Source: Otatea glauca
Lineage: Eukaryota; Streptophyta; Magnoliopsida; Poales; Poaceae
Assembly: GCA_036346275.1 (NCBI GenBank)
Contig: CM070728.1
Location: 23,522,723-23,586,722, forward strand
Length of the DNA stretch: 64,000 nt
Direction: 5' to 3'
This document shows, one piece after another, positions 54,369 to 64,000 of this stretch (the stretch's first letter is position 1; each line of letters starts with the position of its first letter). Under the pieces are notes generated by a model. The model was not told where the DNA came from. It worked only from the letters and a program-made list of their open reading frames with translations, and searched no databases. The position numbers and the translations under genes were made by a program.

Positions 54369-57300
54369 TGTAACGACCCCTATTTTTACATACATGCAAA
54401 AATGAAAATCTAATGTGCATTCCGTACTAGTTCCATTATCAGTAGCTAGTACGCACATACACAACAATTGGAATCACAACTATACAACATATTATTAAGC
54501 GGAAGCTATTATACAAAGAAGATCTTACAACTAAGAGCATATAGCAGCAAAAGAAGCAAAGTCTTGTAGTATGCCCATCGAAACCCGCAGGCAACTGACA
54601 AGGCATAATCCTTAGAAAGATTCGATGAAGAAAATCCTGCAACCTGCGACGAAAGGAATCCTCGAAGCTTCGCTAACTTATCCACCTAAAAACAACATAT
54701 AAGCAAGGGTGAGTACTTTCGTACTCCGTAAGACTTTAGCAAAACCTATAATATATGCAGGCCATTTCAAAGGAGGCTACTACAGTTAATTTGCATAAAG
54801 CAGAATTGATATTGTAAAATCAAGTTATTTGTAAACGGAATTTGTAAGAGCAAGTTGACTCATATGAAATAAGTAAAGCATAAGTAATACTCACAACCCT
54901 TCGTAAGCATCGAATAATCCAGAAATGGAATCCAACAATGTCGATCCTTTGACATAAAGCAACAGTTGTTAAAACAAGCTCAAACCAAAACCCATTTTAG
55001 AAAATACAAAACATTTAACTAGTGCAAGTTCACCCAGTTTCCCATGACCGAGGGGACGGCTAATCAATTAGATTTACACTCTGCAGAGGTGTACAACTTT
55101 ACCCACAAGTCATGACCTTTTCTTTTTGCCGCAAGTTTCACGCACCATTGGCGTGTGGCCAGAATGTTCATGATGAAAACTTTTACATTATCTAAGTTAA
55201 CTTTGCACCAGCCCGGGACGTTAAGTCCTCGCCATAGAAACAGAAACACACACCCAAGACGTGGTTCCTTTCACGCAACACCCCACACACCGTTTCTGTT
55301 CATGGCAAGGCGCACACCATTGCGTGGGTATGCATTTACCCACACCGAGGGTTAGAAAGTTCGGTGTGGAAGCCCCTCACAAGCAGTCCTGGCCGGAAAG
55401 CTCCCGCTATACTCTCGCCTTCCATAAATGCAAAGTTAAACTAGATAACTTAATTGGTTTAAGGCTGCCCTATCCCAACACTTGTGGTTGTACGGATTAT
55501 CTTGGATCATACAACACTAAGTTCGGTCCTTAATCCGACACGGGCAACACTCCACCCTACACTACGTGCAAATCCTCTTCACCTCCGGCTATTGCCAATA
55601 ATCGTCCGCATCAAAACCATAGTTTTATTTTGGGTTTTTAATCAAAATACCCATAACCAACAGCTTCAATTCCAACATTTCCCATTTCTCAAAAAACAAA
55701 TTTTGATCTGATCATCAACCTCATTAGTTCTAAAAGCATGGCTAAGAAAGGATAAAATGTAATCGCATGTACCCATGGTGACATTAAGTAATTGTCTAAG
55801 CTCAATCTATGGTTATCAAGGTTCACATGTCCATACTTATCAAGGAGGTTTCATGAGACAACAGGTATAACTACCAGCACCACAAAATAGCAAATTTATA
55901 GAAAATAAACGCATGCATGAAACATTTTAATAAACACAATGCAAATTAAAATCTGGGATCAAGATGGTCAAAGGGGTGCTTTCCTTGCTTATTTATTGCT
56001 TATGACGAAGTCGAGGCCACGGCTGACGGAGGCATCGACGGAGGAAGGGACGTCGAATTCTACACGTCGATCAATCGGAAAATATAGCAAAAATTCAACT
56101 TTAATAAGGGCAAGAAGAAAACAGACAGAAAGCCAATAGAGATTCACTACAGAAAATAGGTACGCTTTCGGGTTTGGATTGAATGATTTCAAGATCTCAA
56201 GAATTAGATAAATGTACATTCATATACTTAATGGCTTTTATGGAAGAACAAAACATGGCTTCTTTTAACTATTCTTGAATTTTGAATTCAAGAGGCTAAA
56301 ATTATGAATTCTTGCAATTATAACTTCAAATTATAGATGCTAAAATTATTTAGATTAAACGAATTAAAACACTAGTTAGGGTTATGTAAATAGCATTTAA
56401 TTCCTTAAGTGATTTGCATAAGAAGAGATTTGAATAAGATAGATCTATTAAGCTAGATTACTAGATTTATTCATGGTTTTTAAGAAGGTTCTGGTGATAC
56501 AAATGTATTAGCTACAAACTTCTTCATTATTACAAAGCTCACTTATTCATATTATGAAGTTCATTAAACATAATATTTAGGGTTATTTATCTAACATGAT
56601 TTATGAGGATAGCATGATGAAATATAGTTATTTCTTTGAAATTGAATAGGATATATTTTGAAGAACATTTCTAAACTGATTTCCATAATATTTGCATTAA
56701 GACGAGATATCCTACGGGTTGCTGAAAAAGCTTAAGCATTTCTATAATTTCACGATAAATATTCAGTTTCCGACATAAGTTGCGACTGCACCCTATAAGA
56801 TAATCTACCCATTTTTCAGGCATAACTAGGGGACATTTCTAGGAGTGTTTTAAAGTTGATTTCGCGATGATTGGCTTTTATCTGAGATGTTTTCCATATA
56901 AGTAATCATTAGGGTCTAACATAATCTTATTTCAACTTTGCACAAACATAAGATATTTTTACACCAACGGCAAGGATATTATTTTCAAATTATTAGGAAT
57001 TGGTTTTGTCAAATTTGATGTTCATTTGTGAAAATTATAACTATTTAAATTATGCAAGTATTAATGCTTCAATTACTAAACGTTTACTGTTTTCTATGGT
57101 AAACCTTAAATATTATTATACATCTGGAATCCTTGTGATGCTAGGAGTATAACAAAACTGGTTTGGTGATTATTTGAATTCATTTGATCCATATTTTAAA
57201 TATTTGATTTCCTATGCATTTTACACTTAGGTTATTTCATATTTCTCAAGAGAACTCAAATCAAGTTCACTTCTTAATTATTTTGGCAAACTTAGGTATT

Positions 57301-59227
57301 CTACTGTCATACTAATATTTATAAATCAATTTTTTTTATTGTACATTTCTTTCATACAAGTTATGCTTATTTGAATTTCTAATGCATTGAATGAAATCTT
57401 TAATAGAAAGTAGTTCAAACATAAATGAAATTTAAATATTTTTATACATTTGAACTTCTGGAAGCATAAATATTTCACTAAAATTTGTTTCATTCAATTC
57501 TAAGTTTGTTTACAACATTTTAATACATAGCATATCTTTAGGCCTTTTATTCAAATTTGAATTTCAAAATCACCCAGTGATCATTTTCAAAATATTATTG
57601 CATATTCTGAAAGTACCTATTTTTACATGAATATAGAATTCTATTTCATTCCATTTGGAGTTATAATGCAAAATCTATAAGCATTTGGATTAACTCAGTT
57701 TCTAAAAATTTAAAACAAAACTCAGAAATACGCTTTCCTATTGCGAAGGTGCCTTTACCGGTTTGAACTGGAGCTCTTGCGCTGGTTGACAAATGGGCCC
57801 ACAGCGCAGCGACCCCGAACAGAGGAGGCGGCTAGGGCACGGCGGCGACGGCGTTCCGGCGGGTCTCCGACCGAATGGGTGGCATGGCGAGCAACAGTGG
57901 ATCACTACGCATCTGTGGCTGGGGTTGTTCACCTCCGGGGATGGCCGGAGCGGGCTGCCACCGGAGGCCTGTGGCGGAGGAAGGGGCGGCTCGCCGGGGA
58001 AGAAAAGAAGTGAGTCTCCAGCCGAATCGGTAGCGGATTAAGCTTTAGTGCGGTCAGAGGATTCCATTTTACCGATTTTCTAGGCCGAAGCTTGGCCGAG
58101 CGGCTCTACCACCGTGTGACCGGAGTTGGGGAAGAAGAAGTCGGGTCCGGCGGTGTTGTAGCCGATGAAACTTAGAAATGAGGTTTGATGAGTATTCAGG
58201 GATATGCTAAGAAGCTTTTGACGCAAGGAATCGAAATGCTTCTCATCGGCTAGCTCAATCACCGATCCCCCCCTTTTTGGGTGTTTGCGGCTATGGCGAA
58301 GAAAGGGAAGACCAAATGAGTTGCTTGGTTAAAAAGGAGTTCAGAAGAGTGGAGAAGGCCTCAATGCAACGCAGGACTGGTATTTATAGCCAGGGAAAAG
58401 CGGTGGCTCCAGTGTATGAACAGGAGAGGGAGTTGCAGCTTTGGTCTAGCGCAGACACGGCGAGAGGGCGCAGGGTCTTGCCAGCAAGGAATGATGTGTG
58501 GTCGACAGGGTATGGCGCGAAAGAGGCTAACAACGAGCCGTGGCAGCGATCGAGCGGGGATGGCGCGGAATCAGCGGGGGCAGTTGATCGAGAGCGAGTC
58601 CAGAAGAACACGCGAGAGGCTTCGGTCAGGAGAAGGGGATTTGGCGACTGACAGCTGGAGCCAGGGACCACCGGCAGTGAGAGGAAGCTTTTCCCGTTCT
58701 TTGCCAGCAAATGGTTACGGCTTATAGGCTGGCCCACACCTCAGTAAGAAGAGTCAAGACAAAGAGATAAGCTTCAGTTTAGACAGTTAGTACACGCATT
58801 AAAATACTGATCAATTCACTGTCAAATTTTGTGAAACTTTTTGAACGCCATCTCCTAGAAGTTTTTATCTTCCAGTAAAATTTTTGGACCAAAATTACCT
58901 ATAATGAGTTAATTAAAATTCTAACACTGTGCATCAGCCAGAATTCTCATTTCGGGTTTTTATTTATTTAAGGGCACAAAAGATAGTATTTATTTTTCAA
59001 ACTTTTATAAGGAGTTTTATTTAGGTTAGGTATGTCTCTATAAAAATTTCAAGTCAAAATATTGTATAATTATGTTATAACAATTCTAACATGATAATTT
59101 TTAGATTTTCAAAGCCTCTGTTTTTGAATTTTTAGAAGGTCTTAATGACGTGATAAATTCTTGGAATTTTTACCAGAGATAAATTTTACTCTTAGGGTTT
59201 TATAGTAATTTTATGGCTCCATATAAG
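54369..59227 (-). mobile_element. Ty3/gypsy-type LTR, family A copy 2, interrupted
   Basis: The left end TGTAACGACCCC at 54369 is the minus-strand LTR's 3' terminus (GGGGTCGTTACA). The homology with copy 1 (1-1736) runs to 59227, where LTR B begins; the remaining 354 bp (equivalent to 1737-2090) would lie beyond LTR B's element. If colinear, the LTR is about 5.2 kb, large even for this group, so an unseen insertion in 55900-57600 is possible. It keeps the conserved block CTGCAGAGG...ACTTTACCCAC (55081-55106) and the LTR promoter. The candidate target duplication on the left is CGGTT (54364-54368). No internal coding region is seen. Confidence 0.75.
58381..58388 (-). promoter_or_regulatory. 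TATA box of LTR family A (copy 2)
   Basis: The minus strand reads GGCTATAAATACC, identical to copy 1 at 885-892 and in the same place relative to the LTR start. Confidence 0.6.
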
Positions 59228-62220
59228 TGTAAGGACCCAAATCCACTGATTCGAACCCACTGTGTTTACTGCACTAGTCCCAGGATCAACGCTAGTGCAC
59301 ACAGCTTGACATTGGTACATATCACATCATACACAACGATAATAGAATAATAGTTCATTTATTTGATATAGCTAAATGTATGATCTTATGACCAACTTAC
59401 ATTATTAAGCCACGCAGGGCAAGACTGAGAATATAACTAATGATTAAGCAGCGGAAAATAGAAACGTAGATAGCTCATCAGTTCACCACAGGCAACCGAC
59501 AAGGCTCGGACCCTAATGACTCGTGTCTTCCTGGACTTCATCTTCCAACACAGGTGTAGATTCCTCAACTGTTGATTATTGTTGTTTGGCAAGGGTGAGT
59601 ACTTAAAGCACTCAACAAGTTGTGCACAGAATGCAATTCTATGTATCTATATGTAAGGCTTATTCCAATGGATAGGCTATCATGGATATTTTGCAATAAG
59701 CAGCATTTATGAACAAATACAGTAAATAGATTGTAAAGAATGTAAAACAAATAGCAATAATAAATAACTTCAGTATTTCTCAAGTAAACCAAGTTTCCAA
59801 TCCTAAGTCAAATTTCATCTTCCATATGGCATTCCGCCATCCCAACCATGTTGTCCAATTAATTAAGCTAACCCTTAATCAGTAATTCCGAGCATTGCTC
59901 AATACCATGAGCACGGCTATCCGAATAGTTTCACACTGCAGAGGTTATGCACTTTACCCACGTGATACAACCAAACACCACCAAGGCGAGTGATTATAAC
60001 AAAGCCTTTACAATACTCGCTTAACCCGATACTACCCACTAAGGATTCAACACCGTGGGACTGGTTACTACATACAGGCCCCCTCTTGCGCCATGTGAAT
60101 TACACCATAACTCGGGAACTCACACCACCACGATAGTACCAAAATTAAGACATTGCAAATTACTCAGCTAGGCTAGCCCATACCAGACATGTGGTTGCAT
60201 GATAGACTCAGGTCAAAGGCTTGCAAGGTTAAGTCCTTAGTGTGATCAAGGCAAGACATCCACATACCCTCTGCCCATTGGGCCCACTTGGCCTCCTCGC
60301 CCCTTGCCACTTGCCTCAATCTAAGTTATTATCACCCGCTTGATTACCAAGCACCACGTGCCATCAACAATTCAACATCGTTGCGTGACATGACTCGCCA
60401 CAACAACTCAATCTCATCGTGTGATCCCACATGACATACAAGTTCATAATATTGTTCCATATTCCATTAATCAAGATTAATTATCAGTGATTCTGACACA
60501 TGTGATGACGTGGCACGGCTAGGCAACTAATACGAACTAATCCTCCAATGTTGGTTATAATTATTAACCAACTATATTTAACCAATCTAGGGTGACAATG
60601 GATCATGGCATATAACGACAAGGTAGGGTATAGATCAATCTGGTATATTAGCTAAGCCCAATCTAACTTGAAACAATTGTATATTTCAAATATATGCAAT
60701 AGGGTAAAACAAACATAGCAATTTTATAAACATGGGTTCAACATGATCAAAGCACAACTTGCCTTGGAATAGGTCCTGATCTTGATTTGAAGCTTGCTCT
60801 TGATTTGCTGGATCTTCCTCCGAAGCGTCAAACAATTCAACGTCTACGCGTACCGAAGAAGAAAAGCAAATAAATACCAAAACAGAGAGCAAATGAACTC
60901 CAAAAATCAATTAAAATTCACCATTAAATAGATCTCAATTTTACAAATTTTTGGAAATTGGAATCACTCAATTCCGAGTTAAATTGCAAAAGATATAGCC
61001 TTTTGAAGTTTGAAATAAATCAAATCGAAAATCGAAATTGAAAATTAACAGATTTATTTTTATTCAAAAACTGATTTATTGCGTCATCATGACGCCAGCC
61101 CCGACCGAACAAATCGAGAGGTCGCCACGTGTCTTGGCGCATAGACCCAGTCCACGACTCCTCGGGTTCAAGGTGCACCCGGTCCATGGCGCTCGATCTG
61201 CGCCGACACATGTCGGCTCTCGATTGGTCCACACGCGCGCGAAACCCACCGCACAGATCGCATCCAACGGCTGCCGATCTCAACCCCACGCGGCACGATC
61301 CTGGCCCTTCACTGAAGATCCGACGGTCACAAACTTCCCCGAAGCAAAAGGCGGCGCGACGGCGAGAAGACCACCGGAGGCGAGTAAGAAGACCGAGATA
61401 GCGGCGTTCCGGCGCGGTTCCGACGAGAAGACGAGCGTAGTCGACGCGGCACACCTCGAAGAGTTCGATCTTGAACCAAAACGCCGAAACCGACGATCCG
61501 GTGGCGACTTGAGCAAAACCGCGGCGGTCCTACGCTTCAACTCCGCGAGCTTGCGGCGGCGTTTCACGATCGCGCTCGCGAAACCTCTCCGACCAAAAGA
61601 CGCGCGCCGACTACGAACCTCGAGCGCTACCCCTTCTTTTATAGCCTAGACGCCCGCGCTCTACACGGCGAAGAGTCCGCGGCGCCACGGCGGTGAACTC
61701 CGAGTCCGCTTCAGAGACGACAACCGACAGCGCGACGCGTGTCCCGATCCGACGGCCAAAACGTGAGTGCACACGCGGCCAACTCCGGTCCGCTGGATCG
61801 CGCGCGAATGGTCACGATCTAGGGTTTCCCCCCGCTGCGATTCGTGGGCTGCACTGGGCCGCACCGACGCAGGCCTCCCACGCACAGTGTTGGGCTTGGC
61901 CCAACATCGTTTCACTTGGGTTTTAAAACTTTAATAATTAAAATAATTCCTGAAATTTATTTTATTTATTTTAAGCATTAAAAATATCAAAAAATCGAAA
62001 AAATCTCAAAAATACTTTGAGACATTTCGACTCAAATAAAATATTTTTGACAAAACTTTATTTTGACTTGGCATGGATTTAAATAGATTTGAATAAATGG
62101 GCAATAAACTTGATTTAAAACTAATTCAAATAAATCCGAAAAATCCAAATAAATTCAGAAAATCATAAATGCACTTTTAAGCAATAGAATAATATTTAAG
62201 CAAAATTTTGGGATGTTACA
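59228..62220 (-). mobile_element. LTR B: 3' LTR of a Tekay/Del-like chromovirus
   Basis: On the minus strand it runs from TGTAACATCCC (62220) to GGGTCCTTACA (59228), 2993 bp. A polypurine tract lies immediately upstream (62221-62234) and pol beyond that, so this is the 3' LTR of an element whose 5' part is outside the window. It is inserted into LTR family A copy 2; the candidate 5-bp duplication is ATAAG (59223-59227). It is related to the solo LTR at 48477-51962, with length differences from indels. The GC-rich part (61080-61900) contains open frames on both strands that are not genes. Confidence 0.9.
61637..61643 (-). promoter_or_regulatory. TATA box of LTR B
   Basis: The minus strand reads GGCTATAAAAGAAGGGG, about 580 bp from the LTR start. 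In the 3' LTR it would drive transcripts leftwards into family A sequence. Confidence 0.55.
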
Positions 62221-62234
62221 AACCTCCCTCTTAA
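62221..62234 (-). other. Polypurine tract
   Basis: The minus strand reads TTAAGAGGGAGGTT directly before the LTR start TGTAACATCCC, the expected place and composition for the primer of plus-strand DNA synthesis. Confidence 0.85.
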
Positions 62235-62260
62235 TGAATCTCGACCGAGATTAGGACTAA

Positions 62261-64000
62261 CTAGAGAATAGGTTCGAAATTCGACTTCAAATCTTCTACT
62301 CGCTCCCAAGTGGCTTCACTTTCTAATGATTGCTCCATCGCACTGCAAAGCGAATAGACTTGTTTCGGGTCTTGCGCCCATAACATCCAAAATTCATTCG
62401 TTGCTCTTTGTAAGTCAAATCTTCTTGCAACTCTATTGCATCCAACGGGGTTTGCTCCGTTGGCACTCTGAGACACTTCTTAAGCTGCGACACATGGAAT
62501 ACATCATGCGCTCCTGCCAAGGACTGAGGCAATTCTAACTGATAAGCTACCTCTCCTCGACGGCTCAGAATCTTGAACGGACCAATATATCTTGGCGCAA
62601 GCTTCCCTTTAACGTGAAATCTTTTAACGCCCTTAAGAGGGGTAACCCTGAGGTACACATGATCTTCTGGTTCAAAACTCAAATCTCGACGACGGTTATC
62701 TGCGTAACTCTTCTGTCTTGACTGTGCTATCTTCAACTTTTCTCTGATCATTGCGACTTGACTTTCGGCTTCCTCGAGAATGTCTGGCCCAAAAACCAAA
62801 CGTTCTCCTGTTTCGTTCCAATTCAACGGAGTACGACAAGCACGTCCAAACAATGCCTCGAATGGTGACATCTGCAAGCTAGCTTGGTAACTATTATTGT
62901 AACTGAATTCTGCATATGGCAAACACTTATCCCACGTCGTAGTGTAAGCTAAAGCACAGGCTCTCAACATATCCTCTAGAATCTGATTTACTCTTTCAGT
63001 CTGACCATCTGTTTGCGGGTGATATGCTGTACTAAAATTCAGACGAGTTCCCATGGCTTCGTGCAACTTATTCCAGAATCTTGAGGTAAATTGGGTACCT
63101 CTGTCTGACACAATCTTCTTGGGCACTCCATGCAAACATACAATCTTTGACATGTACAACTCTGCTAAACGATCTCCTGAGTAAGTGGTCTTTACTGGGA
63201 TAAAATGGGCGACCTTGGTTAGACGATCCACGATAACCCAAATGGAATCATAACCTCTCTGAGTTTTTGGTAAACCGGTGATAAAATCCATTCCGATTTC
63301 CTCCCACTTCCATTCCGGAATTTTCAATGGCTGCAACAAACCGGCTGGTCTTTGATGCATGGCTTTTACCCTCTGACATACGTCGCATAAAGCAACATGT
63401 TCAGCTACTTCACGTTTCATATTAGGCCACCAAAATCTCTCTTTCAAATCCTGGTACATCTTAGCACTTCCAGGATGAATTGAGTACTTAGAATCATGAG
63501 CTTCCTCAAGAATCAATTGCTTTAGTTCCTTTTTATCCGGCACACAAATTCGGCCTTTGAAGAACATGGTTCCTTGCTCGTCTAGAGTGAAATCTACGGC
63601 TAGGCCTTCTTCCTTTTTAGCCTTAATCTTAGAAATTTTATCGTCATCTTTCTGGCCTTCTCTAATCTGACCTTCCAGCGTTGGCTTTACTTCGGTCGGC
63701 TACCATTCCTTGCGGAACGACCTCCAACCTTAGTTTCTGAAATTCGTTGCATAATTCTGGTTGATCCTCCATTGTCAATGTATTTGCGCTATGGCTCTTT
63801 CGACTCAGAGCATCTGCCACCACATTGGCTTTTCCGGGATGATAATGGATTCCCACATTATAATCCTTAATTAGCTCTAGCCACCTTCATTGCCTCATAT
63901 TCAGATCCGCTTGAGTGAATATGTATTTGTGCTCTTATGGTCTGTATATATCTCACATCTATTTCCTATGAGATAATGACGCCATATCTCTAAAGCATGC
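62261..64000 (-). pseudogene. Ty3/gypsy pol, RNase H end and integrase with chromodomain (Tekay/Del-like), broken
   Basis: The window holds the pol 3' end. RNase H remnants (YTDHKS near 63950, then VGIHYHPGKANVVADALSRK at 63790-63856) contain a frameshift and a TGA in place of Arg (MRQ*RWLELI). Integrase is intact in a 414-residue frame from 63567: zinc finger His24, His31, Cys61, Cys64; catalytic Asp94 (GMDFITGLP), Asp155 (VSDRGTQF) and Glu191 (QTERVNQ), a D-D35-E triad; the GPF motif (YIGPFKILSRRGEVAYQLE); and FHVSQLKKCL. The RPAGLLQPL and PEWKWEEIGMDFITGLP wording is typical of the Tekay/Del chromovirus clade. A chromodomain follows but shifts frame near 62330 (AVRWSNH, then SEATWERVEDLKSNFEPIL in 62261-62476). 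Integrase inserts the cDNA; the chromodomain in this clade steers it to heterochromatin. The copy is probably inactive. Confidence 0.88.

Noticed and set aside
61020..61926. 203-codon plus-strand frame and a 144-codon minus-strand frame
   Set aside because: They are inside the GC-rich section of LTR B, so explained by composition.
1..64000. tRNA, rRNA or known miRNA genes
   Set aside because: Reading both strands I found no cloverleaf with A/B boxes, no rRNA core sequence and no match to the common conserved plant miRNAs I know; a tRNAscan-SE and miRBase search would be needed to be sure.

Overview
The window is nuclear DNA of a grass (Poaceae), and about three quarters of it is transposable elements. 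The evidence is an R2R3-MYB gene with the canonical plant exon structure and CpG-rich GC-biased coding sequence, several CACTA (En/Spm) transposons with TIRs starting CACTACTAC, a chromovirus-type Ty3/gypsy retrotransposon with LTRs of 3 kb or more, Stowaway-like and other MITEs, and a Micron-like element between (TA)n tracts. The species cannot be named from sequence alone.

Layout. 1-2090: right end of a Ty3/gypsy LTR (family A, minus orientation), inserted into a CACTA transposase gene. 2091-5129: the rest of that CACTA (CACTA-1, minus), itself lying inside a second CACTA (CACTA-2, 5130-6618) that retains a ULP1-protease-like gene end. 7511-8636 (minus): a three-exon R2R3-MYB of subgroup 1 (AtMYB30/60/94/96-like), the only intact host gene seen. 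11087-22038: complete CACTA-3 (TSD TTA). 22754-24569: non-autonomous Mutator-like element (9-bp TSD AGGTTTTTA). 24.6-28 kb: intergenic DNA with MITEs. 27988-38200: complete CACTA-4 (TSD AGA). 38.2-40.8 kb: decayed minus-strand LINE. 41489-42600: mini-CACTA-5 (TSD TTC). 42957-43966: non-autonomous hAT element (8-bp TSD CTTGGGCA). 44417-47042: CACTA-6 (TSD ATT), carrying a broken XH-domain fragment of an FDM/IDN2-like RNA-directed-DNA-methylation gene and a 0.5-kb foldback. 47.9-48.3 kb: Micron-like insert. 48477-51962: solo Ty3/gypsy LTR (TSD GAGAC). 53645-54368: 5' end of CACTA-7, interrupted by an LTR of family A (54369-59227), which is interrupted by a Tekay/Del-like chromovirus (LTR B 59228-62220, polypurine tract, then minus-strand integrase and RNase H to the window end).

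Function. The two long CACTAs share one layout: 5' TIR and subterminal repeat array, transposase gene, internal array built from the same motif, C-rich leader exon ending CCGAG|GT, second gene (Transposase_24/TnpA-like, DUF8039-like, ULP1 C48 peptidase), 3' array and TIR. The array-promoter-leader order at the 5' terminus is thus repeated internally in front of gene 2, suggesting that the protein binding the ends could also regulate gene 2. All transposase and protease genes here carry stops or frameshifts, so these copies are non-autonomous.

The features most worth following are the RdDM-factor fragment and long hairpin inside CACTA-6, the internal arrays of CACTA-3 and CACTA-4, and the variation of the CGGTT-core subterminal motif between CACTA families.
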